Positions 8,036-16,064 of a stretch of 64,000 nucleotides of DNA are shown here, piece by piece (within the stretch, counting starts at the first letter, position 1; each line of letters starts with the position of its first letter). This stretch comes from Rhizobium rhododendri (GTDB lineage Bacteria; Pseudomonadota; Alphaproteobacteria; Rhizobiales; Rhizobiaceae). The stretch is taken from the NCBI RefSeq assembly GCF_007000325.2, contig NZ_CP117269.1, positions 310,001 through 374,000 of the forward strand, in the 5' to 3' direction. Both the position numbers and the translations under genes were made by a program. Under the pieces are notes generated by a model. That model was not told the origin of the DNA, did not search any database, and saw nothing but the letters and a program-made list of their open reading frames with translations.

Positions 8036-9732
8036 AATCTCTTCATCTGGCGTGGTTCGGTTTCCCAGCAGCGATCGTCGCCGTATCCGTCGGCATCGTC
8101 GCTTCTCACTGGAGCATACTGAGAGCCGAATACATGCCGTGGTCCGAGATGAGCACACGGAACCCAATGTATTTCTACTGGCCGACAGCGCAGGTCATGA
8201 GAGAGTTCGAAACCGTCAGGCTGGATTTGAAGACAATTGCCGACGGATCTACCGTCGAACCGGAAAGGGTATCATTTCACGTCAACGTCCTCATATCCGG
8301 CATCGATATCATTGTACGGCCTTCTGAACTAAACGACGGATACCGGAAAATCGCCGAATTTTCACGCGATGGTCCGCTTCTAGTCGAGTTCGCGACACGC
8401 GTTCTGCCTTCGATTAAGCCGGGAATATCGGCATCGGCTGCTAAAGCATTGATGCCAACGTTTGTGGATGTGGGCAATCTTTTGCTGAGATTGTCCAAGG
8501 AAGCCTGGGACCAAGACAGCCGCTTAAAGGAAAAGTCCCTCGAAACCATCCGGACCGCACATTCAATTATCCTCGTTATCGCCGCACTGCTGGCTTGCGC
8601 CGTTTTGTCCTCTCTCATCATCTCAATATTCTACTGGCGGGCGATCTTGGCAAAGACGCGCGCGGTAGAGGCAGCGGAAGCCGCTGTCGAGGACAAGATG
8701 AGCTTCCTTGCAATGATCAGCCACGAGCTTCGAACACCGCTTCAGGTTATCGTCTCGGCGTTGGATGTTCTCGACAGACCTCAAGACGTAAGGACCCGGG
8801 ACGAAACGACTGCGCGCATTCGTCGGGCGGCAAACAGCCTGACTACCCAGCTTCGTGACATGCTGACGCTAGCCCGTGCTCAAAGCGGGTATATCGAGCT
8901 GCAACCAGCCGCATTTGAGATACGGGAACTCGTTCGAGGGGTCGTAGGCGATTATCAGGCCGCTGCAGCAGCCAAGCACCTCGAGTTGCGGCTAAATTTT
9001 CCCGATGAGGCCTATTTTGTCGTCGCCGATAGTGAGCGCGTCGCACAATTGCTGCATAACCTCATATCAAATGCGGTTAAATATACGCCGTCCGGGTATG
9101 TTCAGGTTGATCTCGCCCCTTTCGACGAGAAGGTAGGCAAGCTGATATTGCGATTGATGGATACAGGGCCTGGATTGCCACCCAGAGTGCTTGAGAACAG
9201 CATCAATGCAAAGGGCCTGCTGAGCCTTGGAAGCGGGAGAGGGATCGGCCTGTCGGTTGTCCAGACTTTGTTGCGACAGCTCGGTGCACGCATGGCACTT
9301 AAAGGCTTGCCGGGTGGCGGCACTAGCTTCGAGCTGGAAATACCTGCTGTTGAAGCGCCGGAACATTCCAACAAGGTATCTGACAACCAAAAACGAGTCC
9401 TGATTGTCGACGATCATCCCGAAGTTTTGAAAGGGCTTTCAAGCGTATTTGCGGACCATGGATTCTCGGCCGACACTGCCGCTTCCGGCATGATGGGATT
9501 GAATTTTTTTGCCGCACACAGTTATTCAATTATCTTGATCGATCTCGACATGCCGGTCATGACAGGATGTGAGCTGGCATCGCATATTCGCAAGTTAGAT
9601 CCGAACCGTCGGACCAGATTGGTCGCAATAACAGCGGCAAGGCATCGCCCCCAGCATGACCTGTCACTATTTGACGCCATATTGGATAAACCGGTACGTG
9701 ACCAGCAGTTGCTGGCGATCATGCACTCTTGA
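8032..9732 (+). CDS. Membrane hybrid histidine kinase with C-terminal receiver
   Basis: A protein of about 566 residues starting at ATG 8032. TM1 is at residues 5-25, a periplasmic domain spans about 26-180, and TM2 is SIILVIAALLACAVLSSLII near 185. Then come HisKA with the phospho-acceptor in MISHELRTPLQVIV (near residue 231), HATPase with the N-box HNLISNAVKYT and G-boxes DTGPGLP and GRGIGLSVV, and a receiver domain from RVLIVDDHPEVL with the acceptor Asp in ILIDLDMPVMTG (near 505). It would pass phosphate from sensor to its own receiver and then to a partner. Its last 14 bases overlap the 3' end of the convergent HTH-receiver gene, a likely partner. Confidence 0.88.
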   Translation: MKSLHLAWFGFPAAIVAVSVGIVASHWSILRAEYMPWSEMSTRNPMYFYWPTAQVMREFETVRLDLKTIADGSTVEPERVSFHVNVLISGIDIIVRPSELNDGYRKIAEFSRDGPLLVEFATRVLPSIKPGISASAAKALMPTFVDVGNLLLRLSKEAWDQDSRLKEKSLETIRTAHSIILVIAALLACAVLSSLIISIFYWRAILAKTRAVEAAEAAVEDKMSFLAMISHELRTPLQVIVSALDVLDRPQDVRTRDETTARIRRAANSLTTQLRDMLTLARAQSGYIELQPAAFEIRELVRGVVGDYQAAAAAKHLELRLNFPDEAYFVVADSERVAQLLHNLISNAVKYTPSGYVQVDLAPFDEKVGKLILRLMDTGPGLPPRVLENSINAKGLLSLGSGRGIGLSVVQTLLRQLGARMALKGLPGGGTSFELEIPAVEAPEHSNKVSDNQKRVLIVDDHPEVLKGLSSVFADHGFSADTAASGMMGLNFFAAHSYSIILIDLDMPVMTGCELASHIRKLDPNRRTRLVAITAARHRPQHDLSLFDAILDKPVRDQQLLAIMHS

Positions 9733-10585
9733 AACTGGCATTCAAGGCGGCGATGAGTATCGGCATACTCGCTGGCTTCGCGAAGAATTTCAGATCGTGC
9801 CGCGCCAGAGCCGCGGCTATATTTGCTTCATCGGCATTGCCTGTCCTGATCTGCCCCGTCAATATGATGATTGGGCAGCGGGCATTACGCGCGCGAATTT
9901 TTTCGACCAACTCGAGCACCGTCTGGCGGCGTGCATCACGCTCGATGATCCAATCAAGCACATAGGCGTCGAACCCGCTCTGATCGCACAAGTCTTCAGG
10001 TTCGTTGAAAGCCACCGCATCAAGACCTGACGTCTCCATATAGCGGACAATTGTTTCTGCGGTGTCGACGTGATCGTCGAGAACCGCCACCCGACGACGT
10101 GAGTTCGTCGGTTCGATCAACAGACGGGTCACAGCGTGTGCCGGTATAGTCGATTTGGCATCTGATGGCATGACGCGCCACGCACCATCGATCTCGGTTG
10201 CAATCAAAGTGCCTGGAGGCACCTGCCCCACAGCATTTCCCAATCGGATCCGGCAGGGCACGATGTGACTGTTGATAACAATCGAAGCGTCAATCAGTGC
10301 GTCTGTGGTGTCGAGACTGATGAGCTCTTCCAATGTTTCCCCAAAGTGTCCGGCAATTTGTGTCAATTCCTCCAAGGAGCAGGAAGCGTTCATGGTCAGA
10401 CGGCGATTGGCGGCTGAATAGGATAGCCCAAGAATTTCTGAAACTGTAACCGCATGGCGATATTTTGGAATGCCGTGACGAACCAACAGGGCGGCAATAC
10501 ACCGCGCGGCAAGACCGGGTTCGCCGTCGAACCCATCTGAGCGTTTTTCGATAATATCAATGTCATTCGAGCTATTTTTGCTCAT
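9719..10585 (-). CDS. BetR-like HTH protein fused to a response-regulator receiver
   Basis: About 288 residues from the ATG at 10585. The N-terminal 90 residues hold a BetR/XRE-like helix-turn-helix (HAVTVSEILGLSYSAANRRL). A linker of about 75 residues follows, with a small beta domain (GTLIATEIDGAWRVMPSDA), then a receiver domain from RRRVAVLDDHVDTAETIVRY with the acceptor Asp in YVLDWIIE and the conserved Lys in LKFFAKPAS. The DNA-binding part precedes the receiver, the reverse of OmpR or NarL types. The gene is convergent with the hybrid kinase and overlaps it by 14 bp, so it is the natural candidate target of that kinase. Confidence 0.72.
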   Translation of the reverse strand: MSKNSSNDIDIIEKRSDGFDGEPGLAARCIAALLVRHGIPKYRHAVTVSEILGLSYSAANRRLTMNASCSLEELTQIAGHFGETLEELISLDTTDALIDASIVINSHIVPCRIRLGNAVGQVPPGTLIATEIDGAWRVMPSDAKSTIPAHAVTRLLIEPTNSRRRVAVLDDHVDTAETIVRYMETSGLDAVAFNEPEDLCDQSGFDAYVLDWIIERDARRQTVLELVEKIRARNARCPIIILTGQIRTGNADEANIAAALARHDLKFFAKPASMPILIAALNASFKSA

Positions 10586-10882
10586 ATGCAACTATTCCAC
10601 TCTTGCGACCGCGTTCCTTACGGATATATATGTCCAGCACAACGCAATGCCATTACTTTCAGATGTTGGAGCGCATTTGTTCAACTCGTGGGGACGGTAT
10701 TCTAGTGGTCTCAAGACAGCATTTAAATCAACTGGCGCGCACGCGAAGTGGGCAAGACGTTGACGTCTTGTCTAGCTATCACAACTCTCTAGCCCTGGAC
10801 CGTTAAACGACCACCACAAATCGGCGAAAACCGCGGCGGATTTGCCTCAGCCTATCAATGACGACGAAGGAAATGAGTTCGA

Positions 10883-11170
10883 ATGGAAGATGCCGGTAAT
10901 AACATCGTCGTGAGTGTTCCCCATGTCGGTTTGGGCAAGCACAGCGCGCGGGGCTTCGCACTTGATCAATTTGCTAGACAGCAGGGCTATCAATCATTTG
11001 CAGAATGGTCGGTTCACTGCTTCGATCAGGCGTTGCAGATCTCTGGTGAAGTCCGTGAAAGCGACTCTATCGACGTCACCATTCCCTCGGACGAACCGGC
11101 GGGGATACTGCTCAAAACATTTGGCTACGAGGTCGTTCTCCGGCTTCAAAAGGCAGAGAGCTACGAGTAG
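10883..11170 (+). CDS. Hypothetical protein, 95 residues
   Basis: A short acidic protein (MEDAGNNIVVSVPHVGLGKH at the start, SDSIDVTIPSDEPAG in the middle). GAAGGAAATGAG lies just upstream of the ATG at 10883. No known domain, signal peptide or membrane segment was recognised. It lies between the two-component genes and repC and is transcribed toward the 3' end of repC. Confidence 0.45.
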   Translation: MEDAGNNIVVSVPHVGLGKHSARGFALDQFARQQGYQSFAEWSVHCFDQALQISGEVRESDSIDVTIPSDEPAGILLKTFGYEVVLRLQKAESYE

Positions 11171-11248
11171 CCCTTTCATCTGGCCTACAACGCGATCCCG
11201 GCGAACTTGCGTACGATCAACTTCGAGTCGCCGGAACGCCTCGTGCTC

Positions 11249-12553
11249 TTACGAATGTACCCTCCGCCCTGCTGCGGCCATCCCGAAAAGTGATCGACTT
11301 AATCTGAGTGTCCCCCGCCTGCTCCGCTTGACCAGTTCCCGTAGATACCCACCCGGATTGCAAACCGAGCCATTGGCACTCCGCTCAGCAGTCAGTGCCA
11401 GCGCCACGATCGCGAGATCTTGCCCAAGCACTTCTACCGCCTCATGGTAGACCTGGGGGTCGACGTGACAAAGGCGGCAAAGTAGCCCGCCTGACGAACG
11501 GAACACCTCCCAATGGCTGAACACTTCGGGCACCATCTCCGATAGTTGCAAAAATGCCGACCGCAAGAGCGACAATGAAACGCAGACCACGTCGTCATCC
11601 CGGCCCACCGGCTGCCTTCCTTGCTCTCTTAGAGCCGCTGCTTCCGAAGGTTTTTTCTCAAAAGCCCTCGCACCAATGTCGCCGACCTCGCTGATGCGGT
11701 TCGCGTCGGAGCAATTCCTCAGATCACTACAAGATTCAGAATCTAGAATTTCGGCTGTAGTTTGTAGGGGCCGAAATTTCACCAGCACGGTGTTAGAATC
11801 TCGGCTCCCATATAGAGCCTCCAGGAGTTCGAACGCTTCAATGCGCAGGGCCTCGAGCGCGTCCACGACCTCGGTCAGTTCCAGGAATCCCTGGGCGCGC
11901 CGCTCGCGTAGTCGGTCAAGGCGGGCCAACAGCGCATTCCAAGTCTCGTTCAGCGATCCCAATTCCCGTCTCGCCGCCTCCACGATTGCCGCAATGGACC
12001 GTCTGAGCGACGTGCGCCGATAAGAAAGAACCTTGCACTGCCTTGCTTCAAACTCCGCGGCATCCGCGAGATCGACCAATTCGCGGTAGCGAGCAGCAAT
12101 TGGCGATAAATTGATACCATAGGCCTCGATGATATGGCCGCCTTCACAGCGCCGGCCGCGCCGTTGATATGTGGGATGGTCCGAGTAACAAATCAGACCG
12201 ACGTCGACCAAGCCAGAAAGGTGGTATTTCAGCGTCGATATCTTTATGCCGAGGCGCCGGGCCAACAGTTCATTCGAAGGCCAGACGACAGGATCTATCC
12301 CAATGTCCGACCAATCCACGGCCTTGGTGAATGCAAACAGCTGGTCGATGAGGGCAATCTTTGCGGCTTTCAACCCGATTGCCGATGCAAAGCGTTTGGC
12401 CACCTGGAGGGCCTGTGTTCGCGACGGATGGCTCTTGCTGCACCCACTTCCTTTTTCCGCTCGGTAAGCCGTGAGGATGCGGTCAGTCTTGATGCTGGCG
12501 GCACTCACCCGCCGATGTGTACGTTCATGATGAGAATTGGGCGTGCTTATCAT
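11249..12553 (-). CDS. repC: RepC-type plasmid replication initiator
   Basis: Start chosen at ATG 12553 because GAGGA lies six bases upstream; the frame is open to 12676. The 434-residue protein has the rhizobial RepC pattern: KAAKIALIDQLFAFTKAVDW then VVWPSNELLARRLGI (winged helix), STLKYHLSGLVDVGLICYSD, and GGHIIEAYGINLSPIAARYR, followed by a long helical region and a C-terminal domain ending SLLRSAFLQLSEMVPEVFSH and NPGGYLRELVKRSRRGTL. RepC is the only protein essential for replication in repABC plasmids, and oriV usually lies inside repC. No repA or repB is present upstream, so this is an orphan repC; partition must come from elsewhere. A probable antisense RNA lies in its leader. Confidence 0.88.
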   Translation of the reverse strand: MISTPNSHHERTHRRVSAASIKTDRILTAYRAEKGSGCSKSHPSRTQALQVAKRFASAIGLKAAKIALIDQLFAFTKAVDWSDIGIDPVVWPSNELLARRLGIKISTLKYHLSGLVDVGLICYSDHPTYQRRGRRCEGGHIIEAYGINLSPIAARYRELVDLADAAEFEARQCKVLSYRRTSLRRSIAAIVEAARRELGSLNETWNALLARLDRLRERRAQGFLELTEVVDALEALRIEAFELLEALYGSRDSNTVLVKFRPLQTTAEILDSESCSDLRNCSDANRISEVGDIGARAFEKKPSEAAALREQGRQPVGRDDDVVCVSLSLLRSAFLQLSEMVPEVFSHWEVFRSSGGLLCRLCHVDPQVYHEAVEVLGQDLAIVALALTAERSANGSVCNPGGYLRELVKRSRRGTLRLSRSLFGMAAAGRRVHS

Positions 12554-12646
12554 TCGCGTCCTCTTCCAAGGACACGGCAACAGAAAACCGATCGCCAAAT
12601 GGCGTCGATGCTTGACAACAATAGGGTTTTTGGAGATGATCGCGAC

Positions 12647-12736
12647 ATTCTTGTGGGTGATCAACCCCGTATCCAAGCATTGAGCTTTGACGGATCGACC
12701 TTGAAAGCGGCAACTTTCGAGGTCGTTTTCGTTTTG
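12647..12736 (+). ncRNA. Probable counter-transcribed RNA controlling repC
   Basis: In the 385-bp repC leader the plus strand carries TTGACA (12612-12617), a 17-bp spacer and GATGAT (12635-12640), then about 90 bp to a strong intrinsic terminator (12697-12736). The transcript would be antisense to the repC mRNA leader, 94-183 nt upstream of the start codon. In repABC plasmids a ctRNA in exactly this place represses RepC and sets incompatibility. The identification rests on position, promoter and terminator, not on sequence comparison. The start point is estimated. Confidence 0.68.
12697..12736 (+). terminator. Intrinsic terminator of the repC antisense RNA
   Basis: GACCTTGAAAG at 12697-12707 pairs with CTTTCGAGGTC at 12714-12724 (11 positions including one G-U pair, 6-nt loop), followed by GTTTTCGTTTT. 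This fits a rho-independent terminator on the plus strand. Confidence 0.78.
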
Positions 12737-12820
12737 CCGTGCGCTATCCTTTCACCTGATTGATCGAATCGCCAAGGGAGCGACTGGTCTCATAAATCGT
12801 TGATATTGGAGCCTTTCAAT

Positions 12821-12846
12821 TTAAGCGGCTTAGGTAGCTCGCTTAA
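12821..12846. repeat. Perfect dyad TTAAGCG...CGCTTAA upstream of the repC leader
   Basis: TTAAGCG at 12821-12827 and CGCTTAA at 12840-12846 flank a centre that itself contains GCT-TAGGT-AGC, so nearly the whole 26 bp can form a hairpin. It lies between the stop of the upstream gene (12938) and the antisense RNA. It may be an operator or partition-like site, or simply a hairpin at the end of the upstream transcript; no T-tract follows on either strand. Confidence 0.5.
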
Positions 12847-12937
12847 ATGAGCAATATAACAAACGATGCGGTGAATACAAGCGCGTGACATGGGCCCCGC
12901 AGTCGATGAGTCAGCATACTGAGCTTGAACAATTGGA

Positions 12938-13573
12938 TCAGGGAGGCGTGATGTCGTCGATCGCTTGTCCCGTCACCTCGACGTGAGCGGCGTGCAAGGC
13001 TTTAAGTGCGTCCTGACGGATACTGAAGATCTTCGCGGCCTTGCCTTTTCGAACCGAGGAGGCACTCCTAACGTCAATGACGCCCCTCTCCTTCATCGTC
13101 TTTGCAAGTCCAGTGATCTGCGAGACGTGGTTATCCGAGCAATTGGCAATCGAGCTGGCGGTAGGCTTCCGGCCGGCGGCAACCTCTGCCGCCACCGCTG
13201 CCAGGAAACCAACCTGTCGCAGACGCGTAGATCCTGTATCATCAGGGAAACGCGAAGCCAGCACGACATAAAATAGCTTGTGAAGATTGTCGGCTGAGCC
13301 GACCTCGACGCTGCTCACGGTTTCAGCAGACTCAGCCCGCGGTTGGTCGGAAACGACGGGTTTGTCCTGCGCCCGTCCCTCAGATGCCGCAATCTGCGCG
13401 ACAACCAGCTTCCCCAGGACGACAGGCATTCGCTCCTCAACCTCCGCCGCGAAACTCATAACCCATTCGTGGGCGTCCCGTGGAAGGAATACTCGAGATT
13501 CGGTCAGGTGATCACCGAGCGATTTAGCCCACCAGGCCCGACGATAGGCGTTGTATTTTTCGCGTGATGTCAT
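12938..13573 (-). CDS. Unknown protein upstream of repC with winged-helix-like C-terminus
   Basis: About 211 residues from the ATG at 13573 (MTSREKYNAYRRAWWAKSLG); the longer frame uses a TTG. The C-terminal 90 residues read like a MarR/GntR-type winged helix (TASSIANCSDNHVSQITGLA, then MKERGVIDVRSASSVRKGK). The N-terminal half is unrecognised. It occupies the place where repB would lie in a repABC operon and is co-oriented with repC, so a role in replication control or copy number is conceivable but unproven. No similarity to ParB motifs was seen. Confidence 0.55.
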   Translation of the reverse strand: MTSREKYNAYRRAWWAKSLGDHLTESRVFLPRDAHEWVMSFAAEVEERMPVVLGKLVVAQIAASEGRAQDKPVVSDQPRAESAETVSSVEVGSADNLHKLFYVVLASRFPDDTGSTRLRQVGFLAAVAAEVAAGRKPTASSIANCSDNHVSQITGLAKTMKERGVIDVRSASSVRKGKAAKIFSIRQDALKALHAAHVEVTGQAIDDITPP

Positions 13574-13731
13574 GCTGATCTTGAAGCCAGGAGCCAAGCC
13601 AATTGGAAAGGAGGGAGCGGATATTCGCTCCTCGAGTCATATAGGTTGGACATCCGGCCCGCAAGACAACAGCTGCCACGGGAAATCCTGGGGTCCGAAC
13701 CATGCCAACTGACCTGCTCAAGCCCATCTAC

Positions 13732-14010
13732 CTAATCACCATGATCTTTATCCAATGGACTGTAGAAGCTCGGGTCTCTATCGAATACGTCATGGTTCTG
13801 TACGGAGCGGCGTGGCCCTATCTCTGTGGCTTTTCTACGGAAACCAACTCGAAAAGCTATTGCGAGCAGAGCGATCCCACATCCAACTCCCAGAAGTACA
13901 GCAGCGAATGTTTCCACGACGTTGCCCTTTGTCAGTTGGACGATGACAGGTGCTTGCACGTCAGCAAGCGATTTGTCGGGCATGACCGCGCTGCCGAAAG
14001 CTTCTGTCAT
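13732..14010 (-). CDS. Small single-pass membrane protein, unknown
   Basis: A 92-residue protein with one strong hydrophobic segment near residues 34-53 (ETFAAVLLGVGCGIALLAIA) followed by positive charges (FRVGFRRKATE), predicting N-out/C-in insertion. It starts one base after the stop of the preceding gene, so the two form an operon. No family recognised. Confidence 0.5.
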   Translation of the reverse strand: MTEAFGSAVMPDKSLADVQAPVIVQLTKGNVVETFAAVLLGVGCGIALLAIAFRVGFRRKATEIGPRRSVQNHDVFDRDPSFYSPLDKDHGD

Positions 14011-14011
14011 C

Positions 14012-14458
14012 CTAAGTCGACGACTGCTTTAACACGGCGTCGTCACGTTCTCCATTGAGGTGTCTTTGAAGCGACGACTGAAAACGCGAAAGGTCCCCGT
14101 AAGTTACAGAAAACTCGGCGCTGATTGTATTCCGCCCTTGCTCAATCTGCATGGTTTCCCGTGCGGGTGTAGCCAAGAGGACCTTCACACTCAGCAATCC
14201 TCTCAGGCCAATCGGAACGATTTGGAGGCTGAGATGCGCCTGATCAATCGAGTCACCTTCGAAGAAGCCGCCCTCTAATAACGCTGGGGCGTCGCCTTGG
14301 CCTATTGGATATGCCCCAAGGGACATCTCGAATTTACGAAGTTCGGCAAGGCTAAACCATGCAGCGCTTTTTCCGGAGAAGTCTCCGCTTTGGACGAAAG
14401 CGGTCAATTCACCATGATGATCGTCGTCTGGTTTGTATTGGAATGTGATCTTCTGCAC
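14012..14458 (-). CDS. Hypothetical protein, 148 residues
   Basis: Starts MQKITFQYKPDDDHHGELTA and alternates hydrophobic strands and polar turns (GLRGLLSVKVLLATPARE, NTISAEFSVTYGDLSRFQSS), suggesting a beta-rich soluble domain of unknown function. There is no signal peptide. It is the first gene of a two-gene operon with the membrane protein downstream. Confidence 0.55.
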   Translation of the reverse strand: MQKITFQYKPDDDHHGELTAFVQSGDFSGKSAAWFSLAELRKFEMSLGAYPIGQGDAPALLEGGFFEGDSIDQAHLSLQIVPIGLRGLLSVKVLLATPARETMQIEQGRNTISAEFSVTYGDLSRFQSSLQRHLNGERDDAVLKQSST

Positions 14459-14763
14459 GGCACCCCCAAAAACGGTCTATCACCTGAACGATAGACTTTT
14501 TAACACGACTGGCGGGCCGAGTGTCTATGGCCGCTTCGGCCCGAAATCGGACATAAGACTTTGACAACATCGCGCCAGAAGTGGTCATTGAGGTCAATAT
14601 AATCGGAACGTCTCATTAAAACTATTCATGGAAGCGATGAAGCCAGAAGGCTGGATTTGGCCGCTTGGCAGCGATATCATTGATCGGCTCAGATTATTCA
14701 AGCTTGTCCATCCTGCCGAGACCTCCCCGTTGCGCGGCAATCGGCCCTTCGAAAAGGTTCTCC
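14459..14763. other. Intergenic stretch with a possible 49-codon ORF
   Basis: A plus-strand frame at about 14630-14777 reads MEAMKPEGWIWPLGSDIIDR and ends FEKVLHVAT, overlapping the start of the acetyltransferase gene by 14 bp. It may be the tail of a lost gene or a leader ORF. It contains an AAAAGG that probably serves as the ribosome-binding site for the ATG at 14764. Nothing else was seen. Confidence 0.35.
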
Positions 14764-14811
14764 ATGTCGCTACTTGATTCGGACGCAATGCACCCAATCA
14801 CTCTGCCTGAC
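14764..14811 (+). pseudogene. 5' end of an acetyltransferase gene cut off by IS insertion
   Basis: ATG at 14764 after AAAAGG encodes MSLLDSDAMHPITLPD. Removing the IS4 element and one copy of the 9-bp duplication joins this in frame with GRVYSDTVYLRNVIDHPRIE at 16074, restoring the normal N-terminus of a CatB/Vat-type acetyltransferase. The original gene is therefore 14764-14811 plus 16074-16658. Confidence 0.85.
14803..14811. repeat. Left copy of the 9-bp target-site duplication
   Basis: CTGCCTGAC directly abuts the left inverted repeat of the IS4-family element and is repeated exactly at 16065-16073. Confidence 0.92.
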
Positions 14812-16064
14812 CTCAGGAATCCCCTCATTCAAATGATCCCGAAAGTACGTTTGAGGATTTGATGGTCGCGGAAGAGCGTCTCGAACTGTAGGATGAGAGG
14901 GCGTAATCTTTCCTCGGGCATGTTGGGGATCAGTTGATAGTACATCACGCCCTGCCGGAAGAGTGAATGCACGCGTCGCGATGTCGTGCTCGTGCGCAGA
15001 TGGCGGTCGTAGCCGATGGCCTCTCCGGCAGCGCCCAGCAGGGTTAGGAGCACAATGGCAAGAGCGGCGATCAACCACAGCCTGTCGCGCCGAGCGGGCG
15101 TGGAGACGCGGGTTGCCGACATGCCCATCCCGAACCGCCAATCCTTGGCATCGCGAAACGCGCATTCGATGCCCCAGCGCCGGGAGTAAAGATCAATGAG
15201 GATCTTTGCCGTCACCTTGGTCAGGCTGGTTGCGAGGCACCATGGCTCTTTCATGTCCTTGGCGTGGACGCACACGACCGCACCGACGGGGCATCCCTGC
15301 GCCGTGACTGTCGCCTCGCGCAGCAGCCTGGCACGTCCCGAGGGGCCGATCCACTCCTTCGCCGGACGGCTCTCACCGCCGGTCGTCACCTGGATGTTGC
15401 CGCGAAAGCGGATGACATAGTCGAAGTGCAGCTCGTCCTTTAGGACGCCGTAGAGCTTGGCGTCGCCAAAGCCGCGATCGGCGACGAGCAGCACCTTCAC
15501 TTCTGTTGGCAACAGCTCGGCAAGCCGGGTCACGATCCAGTATTCATACTGATTGCGCCGCGCTTTCAGCTCCGCCTTGCGTACCGTCAACCACAGGAGT
15601 GGCGTCGCCCGGCCATGTTCGGTAAGCAGCGACAGCATCAGGGTCGAGTGCCCGTCGGCATCGAAGTCGGTCCAGTCCATGGCGACGACGATATCGGTGC
15701 GGCTACCAAGACAATAGTCGGCCCAGTCGGCCATCAGCGCGTCGACTTCGATCCCGTCGTTCGACAGCATCCGGTCGACCTGCTTGATCGCATGACGCGA
15801 GAGCCCTCCTTCGGCCAGCGCAAGACCGTGGCCAATCGCGCTCACCGCCAGCGACGACGCCTGCAGCGTGCCAACCGTCGCCTTCGCCAGCGACGTTACC
15901 CGCTTCGCGTGCAGGCCCTCGCCAAAAAGTTCGTCAACAAAGGAATGCACCGCTTCAGAAGAAAACTCCGCCTTGCCGTTCATCTGACTCTGCTCTCCGT
16001 TCGAACGGAAATGCAGAATCATCTTTCCCGCCCTACGTCATCTCAAAATGAGGGGATGCCTGAG
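14812..16064 (-). mobile_element. Complete IS4-family insertion sequence
   Basis: The element is 1253 bp. Its ends are imperfect inverted repeats: left CTCAGGAATCCCCTCATT (14812-14829), right, read inward on the minus strand from 16064, CTCAGGCATCCCCTCATT, with one mismatch in 18. It carries one full-length transposase gene on the minus strand and is flanked by a perfect 9-bp direct repeat, so insertion is recent and the element is probably still mobile. Confidence 0.92.
14829..16022 (-). CDS. IS4-family DDE transposase
   Basis: A 397-residue protein. The catalytic triad can be placed: first Asp in DIVVAMDWTDFDADGHSTLM, second Asp in VKVLLVADRGFGDAKLYGVL, and Glu in the IDLYSRRWGIECAFRDAKDW helix, matching the Y-x2-R-x3-E type motif of IS4. 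It cuts and pastes the element defined by the CTCAGG-ended inverted repeats. No frameshift or internal stop is present. Confidence 0.93.
   Translation of the reverse strand: MILHFRSNGEQSQMNGKAEFSSEAVHSFVDELFGEGLHAKRVTSLAKATVGTLQASSLAVSAIGHGLALAEGGLSRHAIKQVDRMLSNDGIEVDALMADWADYCLGSRTDIVVAMDWTDFDADGHSTLMLSLLTEHGRATPLLWLTVRKAELKARRNQYEYWIVTRLAELLPTEVKVLLVADRGFGDAKLYGVLKDELHFDYVIRFRGNIQVTTGGESRPAKEWIGPSGRARLLREATVTAQGCPVGAVVCVHAKDMKEPWCLATSLTKVTAKILIDLYSRRWGIECAFRDAKDWRFGMGMSATRVSTPARRDRLWLIAALAIVLLTLLGAAGEAIGYDRHLRTSTTSRRVHSLFRQGVMYYQLIPNMPEERLRPLILQFETLFRDHQILKRTFGII

Noticed and set aside
12134..12763. 209-codon plus-strand ORF opposite repC
   Set aside because: Antisense to the well-recognised RepC coding sequence; no family features. 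Only its last part overlaps the probable antisense RNA.
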